A stretch of 62,778 nucleotides of DNA from DASZBX01 sp035943635 (lineage in GTDB: Bacteria > Actinomycetota > Actinomycetes > Streptomycetales > Catenulisporaceae), in the NCBI GenBank assembly GCA_035943635.1, contig DASZBX010000072.1:1-62778 (forward strand). Direction: 5' to 3'. This document shows positions 49,942 through 58,517 of this stretch, piece after piece. Numbering within the stretch: position 1 is the first letter of the stretch; the number at the start of each line of letters is the position of its first letter. The notes below the pieces were generated by a model that saw only the letters and a list, made by a program, of their open reading frames with translations, was not told the DNA's origin and made no database searches. The translations under genes and the position numbers were made by a program.

Positions 49942-52900
49942 ATGACGACGGACCAGGTGGTCGAGGCGCTGCGCGCCTCGCTGGTGGACAACCAGCAGCT
50001 GCGGCAGGAGAACCGCAGGCTGGTCGAGCAGGCGCGCGAGCCGATCGCGATCGTCGGCATGGCCTGCCGGTTCCCCGGCGGCGTGCGCACCCCGGAAGAA
50101 CTGTGGGACCTGCTGGTCGCCGAACGCGACGGGGTCACCCCGGTTCCGGCCGACCGCGGCTGGGACCTGCCGCCGGACGCCGACGGCGCCGCCCTGCGCG
50201 GCGGGTTCCTGCACGACCCGATGGAGTTCGACGCCGGGTTCTTCGGCATCTCCCCGCGCGAGGCCCTGGCCATGGACCCGCAGCAGCGGCTGCTGCTCGA
50301 AGTGTGCTGGGAGAGCATCGAACACGCCGGGATCGACCCGCACACCCTGCGCGGCGGCGACACCGCGGTCTACGCCGGGGTGATCAACAGCGACTACGGC
50401 AGCCGGCTGGGCCGAACCCCGGAGGACCTGGCCGGGTTCCTGGGCACCGGGACCATCCCGAGCGTGGTGTCCGGGCGGGTGTCCTACCTGCTCGGACTGA
50501 CCGGTCCCGCGGTCAGCCTGGACACCGCGTGCTCCTCCTCCCTGGTCGCGATCCACCTGGCCGCCCAGGCCCTGCGCTCGGGCGACACCTCGCTCGCGCT
50601 GGCCGGCGGGGTCACCGTGATGTCCGGGCCCGGCGTGCTCAGCGGCGCCTCCCGGCAGGGCGGACTGGCCCGGGACGGACAGTGCAAGTCCTTCGCCGCG
50701 AGCGCCGACGGGGCCGCGTTCGGCGAGGGCGTCGGCGTGGTCCTGCTGGAGCGCCTGAGCGACGCGCAGCGCCACGGGCACCCGGTGCTCGCCGTGATCC
50801 GCGGCTCGGCGGTCAACCAGGACGGCGCCAGCAACGGCCTGACCGCGCCCAACGGCCCGTCCCAGAAGCGGGTCATCCGCGCAGCGCTGCGCAACGCGGG
50901 CCTGGCCCCGGCCGAGGTCGACGCCCTGGAGGCGCACGGCACCGGCACGGTGCTGGGCGACCCGATCGAGGCGCAGGCGGTCCTGGAAGTCTACGGCCGC
51001 GGCCGCCCGGCCGGGCGCCCACTGCTGATGGGCTCGCTCAAGTCCAACCTGACCCACACCCAGGCCGCGGCCGGCGTCGGCGGGGTGATCAAGACGGTGC
51101 TGGCGATGCGCCACGGACTGCTGCCCCGGACCCTGCACATCACCGAGCCGAGCACCCAGGTCGACTGGTCCGAGGGCGAGGTCGCGCTGCTCACCTCGGC
51201 GCAGCCGTGGCCGGCCACCGGGCAGCCGCACCGGGCCGCGGTCTCCTCCTTCGGCGCCAGCGGCACCAACGCGCACGTCGTCCTCGAATCCGCGCCCGAG
51301 GACCAGAACCCTGCGGCCGCGGACCGCGCCGACGGCCCGACCGCCTGGGTCCTGTCCGCCCGCACGCCCGCCGCCCTGCGCGCCCAGGCCCAGCGCCTGC
51401 ACGCGCATGTCACCGACGCCCCGGACCTGCACCCGGCCGACGTCGGGATGTCCCTGGCCCTGGGCCGGTCCCGCTTCGGCGAGCGGGCCGTCCTGGTCGG
51501 CCGGGACCGCACCGAACTGCTCGGCGCCCTGGACGAGCTGTCCCGGGCCGAGACCGTCGGAGCCACCGCGGGCAAACCCGACAAGGTCGTCTTCGTCTTC
51601 CCCGGCCTCGGCACGCAGTGGCCGGGCATGGCCCGCGAACTGCTCGGCAGCTCCCCGGTGTTCGCCGCGCGGATGGCCGAATGCACGGACGCGTTCGCCG
51701 CGTACGCCGACTGGTCGGTCCTCTCGGTGCTCCGGCTCGACGAGGGCGCGCCCCCGATCGACCAGGTCGACGTCCTGCAACCGGTGCTGTTCTCGGTCCT
51801 GGTGTCCCTGGCGGCGGTGTGGCAGGCGCACGGGATCGAACCGGCCGCCGTGGTCGGCCACAGCCAGGGCGAGATCGCGGCGGCCCATGTCGCCGGGATC
51901 CTGTCCCTGGCCGACGCCGCCGCGATCGTCTCCGCCCGCAGCCGGGCCCTGGCGACCGTGACCGGCGGCGGCGCGATGGCCACCGTGCTGCTGTCCGGCG
52001 AGGACGCGCAGAAGCAGCTCGCCGACTACGGCGACCGCCTGTCGATCGCCGCGGTCAACAGCCCGAGCGTGGTGGTGCTGGCCGGGACGGCGTCCGCGAT
52101 GGACGAACTGCTGAACGAGGCGGACGGCCTGATGGCGTTCCGCGCCCCGATCGACTACGCGCCGCACTCCACGCTCGTGGACCCGGTCCGCGAGAACGTC
52201 ATCGCCGCGCTGGCCGACGTGACGCCGACCGCGGGCAGCATCCCGATGCTCTCGACCGTCGACGCCGCATGGGTGGAACCGGCCGCGCTGGACGCCGAGT
52301 ACTGGTACCGCAACCTGCGGCACACGGTCCGCTTCCACGAAGCCGTGCAGATCCTGTTCGACGCCGGATACCGCACCTTCCTCGAAGTCAGCCCGCACCC
52401 CACCCTGACCTTCAACATGGCCGACTCGGCCACCGCGGCCGGGGTCGAGGGCCTGACCGTGCTCGAAACACTGCGCCGGGACGAGGGCGACACCGGCCGC
52501 CTGCTGACCGCGCTCGGCCAGGCCTTCGTGGCCGGGCTGCCGGTCGACTGGCGCCCGACCTTCGAACCGGTCGGCGCGCGCCGGGTGCAGCTGCCGACCT
52601 ACGGCTTCCAGCGCCAGCGCTACTGGCTGGAGGCGAACAAGGCCGGCGCCGACCCCGCCGCGATCGGCCAGGACGACCCGGGGCACCCATTGCTGCGCGC
52701 CGCGGTCGAGCTGGCCGGGGCGGGCGGCACCGTGTTCACCGGCCGGCTCTCGGCGGCGACCCAGCCCTGGCTGGCCGACCACGCCGTGCGCGGCACGATC
52801 CTGCTGCCGGGCGTCGCCTACCTGGAGATGGCCGCGCACGCGGGCGGGCAGCTCGGCTGCGCGGCGATCGAGGAGTTCACCCTGACCGCGCCGCTGGTAC

Positions 52901-55900
52901 TGCCGCAGGCCACCGACCGGGACCGCGGGGTCCGGCTGCGGCTGACCCTCGGCGCCGCGGACCAGGCCGGGCGGCGGACCGTGGAGATCGACTCCCGTCC
53001 CGAGGACACCGACCCCGACGCGCCCTGGACCGCCCACGCCGCAGGGGTCCTGGCCCCCGCGCCCGACGAGCCCGCCCCCGCGGCCGCGCCGGCTTCGTGG
53101 CCGCCGGAGGGCGCCCGGCAGATGAAGATCTCCCAGCTCTACCGGATTCTGGAGGCGCGCGGGGTCGAGTACGGCCCGGCCTTCCGCGGCCTGCGCACCG
53201 CCTGGGCGGCCGGGGACGAGGTCTACGCCGAGGTCGCCCTGCCGGAGACCGTGGCCGACGGTTTCGGCGTGCACCCCGCGCTGCTCGACGCGTTCCTGCA
53301 CACGATCACCCTGCGCGACGCGGTCGCCGACCAGGTCCCGGACGCACAGCCCGCCGTCTCCGGCGTGCCGCTGCCCTACTCCTGGCACCAGGTGCGGATC
53401 CACACCGAGGCCCCGGCCGGGCGGGTGCTGCGCGTCGTGCTCCGGCCGCAGGGCCCGGACGCGGTCTCGCTGGACGTCGCCGACGAGGACGGGCGGCCGG
53501 TGGTGACCGTCGGCACGCTGACCATGCGGACCGCGTCCTTCGACTCGCTGCGGGCCACCACCGATTCACTCTTCCGGGTCGAATGGCCCGCCCTGGACGG
53601 CTCCGCCGCGACCGCCCCCGGGCCCGCGGCGGGCCGCTGGGCCGTCCTCGGCGACGGCGACGACCGTTTGCTGCCCGCCGGCTCGGTGCCTGCGGCAGGC
53701 GAGGACCTCACCGGCCTGGACGCCGTGCTGCTGCCCTGCCCGCCCCCGGAATCCGCCGGCCCCGAGGCAGTCCACGAAGTCGCGGTCCGGGTGCTCGACC
53801 AGGTGCAGGCCTGGCTCGCCCGGCCCGGGGTGGAAAGCCTGCCGCTGGTCATCCTGACCCGCGGCGCCGTGGACCTCGGCGAGGAACCGCTCGACCCGGC
53901 CGGCGCCGCGGTCCGGGGGCTGATCCGCTCGGCCCAGCAGGAGAATCCGGACCGCTTCGTCCTGCTCGACACCGACGACGCCCAGACCACGGCCCAGCTG
54001 CTCGGCGCGGTCCTGGCCGGCGGCGAACCGCAGGCCGCACTGCGGGCCGGCACGATCCACGTCCCCCGGCTGACCCGGGTGCGCGCCGCCGAACAACCGG
54101 CCGACCTCTTCGACGGCGAAGGCACCGTCCTGCTGACCGGCGGCGCCGGCACCCTCGGCGGCATCCTGGCCCGGCACCTGGTGACGAACCACGGCGTCCG
54201 GCACCTGCTGCTGACGGGCCGACGCGAGCCGGGCGCGCAGTCGGCGGACCTGGTCGCCGACCTGACCGCGCTCGGCGCACAGGTGACCATCGAGTCCTGC
54301 GACGTGACGGACCGCGCCGCCGTCGACGCGCTGCTCGCCCGCATCCCGCAGCAGCATCCGCTGACCGCGGTCGTGCACACGGCCGGCGTGCTCGACGACG
54401 CTCTGTTCGGCGACCTGACCGCCGAGCGGCTGAGCGGCGTGCTGCGGCCCAAGGTCGACGGCGCGTGGAACCTGCACGAGGCCACGCTCGGCCTGCCGCT
54501 GCGGGCGTTCGTGGCGTACTCCTCGATCGCCGGTGTCTTCGGCGGGCCGGGACAGTCGGCGTACACGGCCGCGAACGTCGCCATGGACACCCTGATGGCC
54601 CAGCGCCACCGGTCCGGGCTGCCGGGCACGTCGCTCGCCTGGGGTCTGTGGGAGCAGCGCAGCGAACTGACCGAGGCGCTGACCGCCACGGACGTGCACC
54701 GGATGGCCCGCAGCGGGATCCGCGCCCTGTCCGCCGAGGCCGGGGCCGCGTTGTTCGACGCGGCGCTGACCGTGCCCGACCCGCTGCTGGTGCTCGCCGA
54801 TCTCGACCTGGCCGCACTGCGCGGCGGCCCGGTGCCGCCGGTGCTGCGGTCACTCGTGCGAGTGACGGCCGCCGCCCCCGGCCCGACCACCTCCCAGACC
54901 GACGAGCTGTTGCGCGGCCGCCTGACCGAGGCGAGCGCCGCCGAACGCCCGGCCCTGCTGACCGAGGCGGTGCGCCTGTACGCCGCCCTGGTGATCGGCC
55001 ACGGCGACGCCTCCGCGGTCGGCGCCGACGACGACTTCCTGTCGGTCGGGTTCGACTCGCTCACCGCGCTCGAACTGCGCAACCGGCTGGCCGCGGCCCT
55101 GCAGATCACCCTGCTGCCGACCGTCGTGTTCAGCAGCGGCACGCCGGCCAAGCTGGCCGACCTGATCGCGGCCCAGTGGACCTCGGCCGCCGCGGCGGCC
55201 GACCCGGCCCGGCCGGCCCCGGCGGCCGCGGCCGAACCGTCCGGCGCGCCCGACGCCGACCCGGTCACCACGCTGTTCCGGCAGTTGTGCCGGCGCGGCA
55301 AGTCCGACGAGGCGATCGACCTGCTCAAGAGCGCCAGCGCGCTGCGCCCGGAGTTCCACACCGGCGCCCAGCTGCGCGGCACGGACGGAGCGCCGGAACT
55401 GGTCCGGATCACCGTCCGGGACGACGCGCCCGAACTGGTCTGCCTCGGCTCCCTGGTCGCGCTCGGCGGCGGGCACCAGTACGCCCGGTTCGTCGGCCAG
55501 TTCCGCGGCGCGTACGGGGCCAGCGTGCTGTCCGCACCGGGCTTCCTGCCCGGCCAGCGGCTGCCGTCGAGCATGGACGCGCTCTACCAGTACCAGGCCG
55601 AGGAGATCCTCGCCCGGGTCGGCGCCGACCGCCCGCTGGTCCTGCTCGGCTCCTCCTCCGGCGGCATCGTCGCGCACGGCGTCGCCGCGCACCTGGAGCG
55701 GCTCGGGGTCAAACCGGCCGGGGTCGTCCTGCTGGACACCTACCAGTCCACCGACAAGGCGATGACCCAGTTCAACAACGTGCTGCTGCGCGGCATGTTC
55801 GACCGCGAAGACCAGGCGGTCCCGATGGACGGCACCCGGCTGACCGCGATGGGCAAGTACTTCCGGATCCTGGACGACTACCGCCCGCCCGCGGTCCAGG

Positions 55901-56091
55901 CCCCGCTGCTGCTGGTGCGGGCCTCCAGCCCGCTGGGGGCCGCGGCGCCCGAGGTCGGCGACTGGCGCTCGAACTGGCCGGGCGCGAACGCGGTGGTCGA
56001 CGTGCCCGGCGACCACTTCTCGATGCTGGAGCAGCACTCGGCCACGACCAGCGCCGCCGTCTCGGACTGGCTCGAGTCGCTCCTGTCCTGA
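49942..56091 (+). CDS. bafAV: Type I modular PKS, module 11 with terminal thioesterase
   Basis: A 2049-residue final synthase. The ATG at 49942 follows GAGAGGA. Domains by residue: N-terminal helix rich in Gln/Glu/Arg (MTTDQVVEALRASLVDNQQL), KS (33), AT (551-760), DH (912), KR (1394), ACP (1702), TE (1830-2049). The TE has the GSSSG nucleophile elbow (Ser 1905), Asp 1932 and His 2025, the usual catalytic triad. It adds the C1-C2 unit, forms the 2,3-alkene and releases the chain, presumably by attack of the C15 hydroxyl to give a 16-membered lactone. The helix differs from those of the other synthases, pairing with the distinct tail of the upstream protein. The AT is atypical (FPGLG, YAPH). 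Two hairpins follow the gene. Confidence 0.93.
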   Translation: MTTDQVVEALRASLVDNQQLRQENRRLVEQAREPIAIVGMACRFPGGVRTPEELWDLLVAERDGVTPVPADRGWDLPPDADGAALRGGFLHDPMEFDAGFFGISPREALAMDPQQRLLLEVCWESIEHAGIDPHTLRGGDTAVYAGVINSDYGSRLGRTPEDLAGFLGTGTIPSVVSGRVSYLLGLTGPAVSLDTACSSSLVAIHLAAQALRSGDTSLALAGGVTVMSGPGVLSGASRQGGLARDGQCKSFAASADGAAFGEGVGVVLLERLSDAQRHGHPVLAVIRGSAVNQDGASNGLTAPNGPSQKRVIRAALRNAGLAPAEVDALEAHGTGTVLGDPIEAQAVLEVYGRGRPAGRPLLMGSLKSNLTHTQAAAGVGGVIKTVLAMRHGLLPRTLHITEPSTQVDWSEGEVALLTSAQPWPATGQPHRAAVSSFGASGTNAHVVLESAPEDQNPAAADRADGPTAWVLSARTPAALRAQAQRLHAHVTDAPDLHPADVGMSLALGRSRFGERAVLVGRDRTELLGALDELSRAETVGATAGKPDKVVFVFPGLGTQWPGMARELLGSSPVFAARMAECTDAFAAYADWSVLSVLRLDEGAPPIDQVDVLQPVLFSVLVSLAAVWQAHGIEPAAVVGHSQGEIAAAHVAGILSLADAAAIVSARSRALATVTGGGAMATVLLSGEDAQKQLADYGDRLSIAAVNSPSVVVLAGTASAMDELLNEADGLMAFRAPIDYAPHSTLVDPVRENVIAALADVTPTAGSIPMLSTVDAAWVEPAALDAEYWYRNLRHTVRFHEAVQILFDAGYRTFLEVSPHPTLTFNMADSATAAGVEGLTVLETLRRDEGDTGRLLTALGQAFVAGLPVDWRPTFEPVGARRVQLPTYGFQRQRYWLEANKAGADPAAIGQDDPGHPLLRAAVELAGAGGTVFTGRLSAATQPWLADHAVRGTILLPGVAYLEMAAHAGGQLGCAAIEEFTLTAPLVLPQATDRDRGVRLRLTLGAADQAGRRTVEIDSRPEDTDPDAPWTAHAAGVLAPAPDEPAPAAAPASWPPEGARQMKISQLYRILEARGVEYGPAFRGLRTAWAAGDEVYAEVALPETVADGFGVHPALLDAFLHTITLRDAVADQVPDAQPAVSGVPLPYSWHQVRIHTEAPAGRVLRVVLRPQGPDAVSLDVADEDGRPVVTVGTLTMRTASFDSLRATTDSLFRVEWPALDGSAATAPGPAAGRWAVLGDGDDRLLPAGSVPAAGEDLTGLDAVLLPCPPPESAGPEAVHEVAVRVLDQVQAWLARPGVESLPLVILTRGAVDLGEEPLDPAGAAVRGLIRSAQQENPDRFVLLDTDDAQTTAQLLGAVLAGGEPQAALRAGTIHVPRLTRVRAAEQPADLFDGEGTVLLTGGAGTLGGILARHLVTNHGVRHLLLTGRREPGAQSADLVADLTALGAQVTIESCDVTDRAAVDALLARIPQQHPLTAVVHTAGVLDDALFGDLTAERLSGVLRPKVDGAWNLHEATLGLPLRAFVAYSSIAGVFGGPGQSAYTAANVAMDTLMAQRHRSGLPGTSLAWGLWEQRSELTEALTATDVHRMARSGIRALSAEAGAALFDAALTVPDPLLVLADLDLAALRGGPVPPVLRSLVRVTAAAPGPTTSQTDELLRGRLTEASAAERPALLTEAVRLYAALVIGHGDASAVGADDDFLSVGFDSLTALELRNRLAAALQITLLPTVVFSSGTPAKLADLIAAQWTSAAAAADPARPAPAAAAEPSGAPDADPVTTLFRQLCRRGKSDEAIDLLKSASALRPEFHTGAQLRGTDGAPELVRITVRDDAPELVCLGSLVALGGGHQYARFVGQFRGAYGASVLSAPGFLPGQRLPSSMDALYQYQAEEILARVGADRPLVLLGSSSGGIVAHGVAAHLERLGVKPAGVVLLDTYQSTDKAMTQFNNVLLRGMFDREDQAVPMDGTRLTAMGKYFRILDDYRPPAVQAPLLLVRASSPLGAAAPEVGDWRSNWPGANAVVDVPGDHFSMLEQHSATTSAAVSDWLESLLS
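50038..55170 (+). other. PKS module 11: KS-AT(atypical, YAPH)-DH-KR-ACP
   Basis: The KS has TACSSS and EAHGTGT; the second His motif is KSNLTHTQ rather than KSNIGHTQ, with His kept (51055-51057). The AT has FPGLGTQW where others have FPGQG, then GHSQGEIAAAHVAG and YAPH (52156-52167). The substrate could be methoxymalonyl-ACP (bafilomycin) or methylmalonyl-CoA (hygrolidin). The DH has HAVRGTILLP and HPALLD. The KR has TGGAGTLG, YSSI, AYTAAN and LDD. The ACP has GFDSLTALEL. Confidence 0.87.
55420..56088 (+). other. Terminal type I thioesterase (macrocyclase) domain
   Basis: An alpha/beta-hydrolase domain at the C-terminus of the last synthase, joined to the ACP by an Ala/Pro-rich linker and a helical segment. 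The nucleophile elbow is GSSSGG (Ser at 55654-55656), the acid is Asp in LLDTYQ (55735-55737), and the base is His in GDHFSML (56014-56016). A TE in this place ends the assembly line by lactonisation. Confidence 0.9.
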
Positions 56092-56102
56092 CCCGCCCGC
56101 GC

Positions 56103-56133
56103 CCCCGCGCCGCCCGCCCCGGGCGGCGCGGGG
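56103..56133 (+). terminator. Strong hairpin after the last PKS gene
   Basis: Arms 56103-56116 and 56120-56133 are perfect 14-base complements around a 3-base loop, starting 12 bases after the synthase stop codon. There is no T-tract, which is common for actinomycete terminators. It probably ends or attenuates the roughly 56-kb PKS transcript. Confidence 0.6.
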
Positions 56134-56148
56134 ACGCGCCCGGAACAG

Positions 56149-56178
56149 TCCGGCCGCCCCCTCCCGGGGCGGCCCGGA
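56149..56178 (+). terminator. Second hairpin upstream of the methoxymalonyl operon
   Basis: Arms 56149-56160 and 56166-56178 pair over 12 bases with one bulged C, around a 5-base loop. It lies 16 bases after the first hairpin and just ahead of the ribosome binding site of the next gene. It could be a tandem terminator or an mRNA stabiliser or attenuator. Confidence 0.45.
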
Positions 56179-56210
56179 AACGCCCCTGAGGAAATGAGGA
56201 AGGTGCCCAG

Positions 56211-57083
56211 ATGGAGACGAAATCCGCGGACGGTGTCCCGGACGAGCAGGTGATCGCGGTCGTCGGCGCGGGCGTGATGGGCGTCGGCATCGCCACCCTG
56301 GCGCTGGTCCGCGGGCTGCCGGTGATCCTGGCCGACGTCGACGACGCCCGCCTGGCCGCGGCCCGGACCCGGATCGACGGCGAGCTGCGGATGGCCCAGC
56401 TGATGGGCCGGATCGCCGACGACGCCGAGATCGGCTCGCCGGTGACCACCACCTCGCTGGTCGATCTGGCCCGGGCCACCATCGTGATCGAGGCGACGAC
56501 CGAGGACCTGGAGATCAAGGCGAAGGTGATCGCCGAGCTGTCCGCGCTGGTGCAGCCCGGGACCCCGCTGGTCTCGAACACCTCCTCGATCCCGATCGAC
56601 GAACTGGCCGGGTTCGCCCAGCGCCCGCAGGACGTGGTGGGCACCCACTTCATGAACCCGCCCTACCTGATCCCGACCGTCGAGGTGATCCGCGGGGCCC
56701 GCACCGGCGAGCAGACCATGGTCGCGCTCGACCGCGCCCTGACCGCGCTCGGCCGGCAGTACGTCGTGGTGCGCGACTCCCCGGGCTTCGTCACCAGCCG
56801 GGTCCTGCACCCGATGATCAACGGCGCGGCCCGGATCGTGGAGCAGGGCACCGCGAGCGCCGCGGACGTGGACACGCTGATGGAGAACTGCCTCGGCCAC
56901 CGGACCGGGCCGCTGCGCACCGCCGACCTGATCGGCATCGACAACCTGGTCGACTCGCTCCAGGTCCTCTACGACCGCACCGGGGACGAGAGCTGCCGCC
57001 CTTGTGACCTGCTGCTGGAGAAGGTCCGGCTGGGCCACCACGGCCGCAAGTCCGGCCGCGGCTTCTTCGACTACACGAACTGA
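56211..57083 (+). CDS. fkbK: FkbK-type 3-hydroxyacyl dehydrogenase, methoxymalonyl-ACP pathway
   Basis: A 290-residue protein of the 3-hydroxyacyl-CoA dehydrogenase family, normal in length for the FkbK group. The N-terminal Rossmann fold has GAGVMG within residues 10-25. NTSSIPIDELAG and the catalytic-His signature GTHFMNP follow in mid-protein, then the C-terminal helical domain. In characterised methoxymalonyl pathways this enzyme oxidises the C3 hydroxyl of glyceryl-ACP to the aldehyde. ATG 56211 is preceded by AGGAAGG at about 8 bases. It is the first gene of a compact operon with the ACP, acyl-CoA dehydrogenase and FkbH genes, separated from the PKS genes by two hairpins. The family is clear; the exact substrate is inferred from neighbours. 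Confidence 0.92.
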   Translation: METKSADGVPDEQVIAVVGAGVMGVGIATLALVRGLPVILADVDDARLAAARTRIDGELRMAQLMGRIADDAEIGSPVTTTSLVDLARATIVIEATTEDLEIKAKVIAELSALVQPGTPLVSNTSSIPIDELAGFAQRPQDVVGTHFMNPPYLIPTVEVIRGARTGEQTMVALDRALTALGRQYVVVRDSPGFVTSRVLHPMINGAARIVEQGTASAADVDTLMENCLGHRTGPLRTADLIGIDNLVDSLQVLYDRTGDESCRPCDLLLEKVRLGHHGRKSGRGFFDYTN

Positions 57084-57114
57084 CGAGCAGACCGAGAACA
57101 CAGTGGAGGAAATC

Positions 57115-57399
57115 ATGGAAGCAGTCGACAACCAGGTCGAGCAGGCCCCCGTCGCGGACGCCGCGCAGATCGAGAAGAGCGTGCTGACGTTCCTGGAGGC
57201 GCAGACCAAGCGGTCCTGGGACCCGCAGGCGGACCTGTTCTCCGCCGGCGGCCTGTCGTCCCTGTTCGCCCTGCAGCTGGTGGTGTTCCTGGAGCAGACC
57301 TACAAGATCTCCATCCGCGGCAAGGACCTGCGGCTGGACAACTTCCGCGCCGTGCAGAACATGGTCGCCCTGGTGGGGCGGCTCCGAGGCGACCGGTGA
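57115..57399 (+). CDS. fkbJ: FkbJ-type discrete acyl carrier protein
   Basis: A 94-residue stand-alone ACP. ATG 57115 is preceded by GGAGGAA at close spacing; an earlier in-frame ATG would overlap the previous gene and give an unrelated N-terminus. The core GGLSSLFALQLVVFLEQTY contains the likely phosphopantetheine Ser, with Ser-Ser-Leu in place of the usual Asp-Ser-Leu. It is the carrier on which the glyceryl unit is loaded, oxidised and methylated to methoxymalonyl-ACP, then presented to a cognate AT. The stop codon overlaps the start of the next gene by four bases (GTGA), so the two are translationally coupled. The FkbJ assignment is supported by size and neighbours. Confidence 0.9.
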   Translation: MEAVDNQVEQAPVADAAQIEKSVLTFLEAQTKRSWDPQADLFSAGGLSSLFALQLVVFLEQTYKISIRGKDLRLDNFRAVQNMVALVGRLRGDR

Positions 57400-58505
57400 G
57401 CGGCGCGGTCGGCGAGGCCTGCCAGACCGTCACCGGCCTGGTCGCCGACCAGGCCGAGCACTGGGACCGGGCCGGGCTGCTGCCGCGCGACCTGCTGGTC
57501 AAGCTCGGCGCGGCCGGGTACCTGTGCCCGCAGGTCCCGGCCGAGTACGGCGGCCTGGGCTGGACCAGCGCCCAGGACGGCGAGTTCACCGCGCACGTGG
57601 GCAGCCTGTGCTCCTCGCTGCGCAGCATCATGACCTCGCAGGGGATGGCGGCCTGGACGATCGAGCGGCTGGGCAGCGAGCAGCAGCGGGCCGAGTGGCT
57701 GCCCCGGCTGGTCGGCGGCGAGCTGGCCGCGGTCTCGTTCAGCGAGCCGGGCGCCGGAAGCGACCTGTCGGCCATCGGGACCGGGATCCTGCGCGACGGC
57801 GACACGCTCGTGATCGACGGGCACAAGACCTGGTCGACCGCCGCGCTGTACGCCGACCTGGTCGTGGTGGTCGGCGCCATGGACGATGGCGGCACCGGCG
57901 TCGTGGTGGTGCCCGCGATCGCCCCGGGCGTGCAGGTGGAACGAATAGCGGACCCGCTCGGCTGCCGCGCGGCCGGCCACTGCGACCTGCACCTGACCCA
58001 GGTGCGGCTGCCGATCGAGAACCTGCTCGACGGCGGCGGCCAGTTCCTGCCGCTGGTGGTCACCACCGCGCTCGCCTACGGCCGGATGTCGGTGGCCTGG
58101 GGCTGCGTCGGCATCCTGCGCGCCTGCCTGGCCGCCGCCGCCGCGCACGCCCGGTCCCGGGAGCAGTTCGGCAAGCCGCTGGGCGGGCACCAGCTGGTCG
58201 CCCGGCACCTGGCCGAGCTGCTGATCGCCGAGCAGTCCGCGTCCCGGGCCTGCGAGCACGCCAGCCGCTGCTGGGACGAGGGCCGCCCGGACCAGGTGCT
58301 CGCGACCGTGCTGGCCAAGCACGTGAGCGCCACCGAGGCGGCCCGCGGGGCCGCGCTCGCGGTCCAGGTGCTGGCCTCGGCCGGGACCCGGGACGGGCAC
58401 GCGGTGGCCCGGGCCTACCGCGACGCCAAGTGCATGGAAATCATCGAGGGCAGCAGCGAGATCTGCCAGCTGCTGCTGGCCGACCACGTGCTCGCCAATG
58501 TGTAG
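57396..58505 (+). CDS. fkbI: FkbI-type acyl-CoA dehydrogenase, methoxymalonyl-ACP pathway
   Basis: A 369-residue flavoprotein of the acyl-CoA dehydrogenase superfamily. GTG 57396 overlaps the ACP stop codon; GAGG lies six bases upstream. Visible family features are AVSFSEPGAGSDLSAI in the middle domain, KTWSTAA, the arginine-rich SREQFGKPLG segment in the C-terminal helices, and EIIEGSSEICQLLLAD, which contains the position of the catalytic base. In the methoxymalonyl route it oxidises the aldehyde made by the FkbK enzyme to the carboxylate, giving hydroxymalonyl-ACP rather than desaturating a fatty acyl chain. It is followed after 12 bases by the FkbH gene. Confidence 0.92.
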   Translation: MSGAVGEACQTVTGLVADQAEHWDRAGLLPRDLLVKLGAAGYLCPQVPAEYGGLGWTSAQDGEFTAHVGSLCSSLRSIMTSQGMAAWTIERLGSEQQRAEWLPRLVGGELAAVSFSEPGAGSDLSAIGTGILRDGDTLVIDGHKTWSTAALYADLVVVVGAMDDGGTGVVVVPAIAPGVQVERIADPLGCRAAGHCDLHLTQVRLPIENLLDGGGQFLPLVVTTALAYGRMSVAWGCVGILRACLAAAAAHARSREQFGKPLGGHQLVARHLAELLIAEQSASRACEHASRCWDEGRPDQVLATVLAKHVSATEAARGAALAVQVLASAGTRDGHAVARAYRDAKCMEIIEGSSEICQLLLADHVLANV

Positions 58506-58517
58506 AGGAGGACCGTC

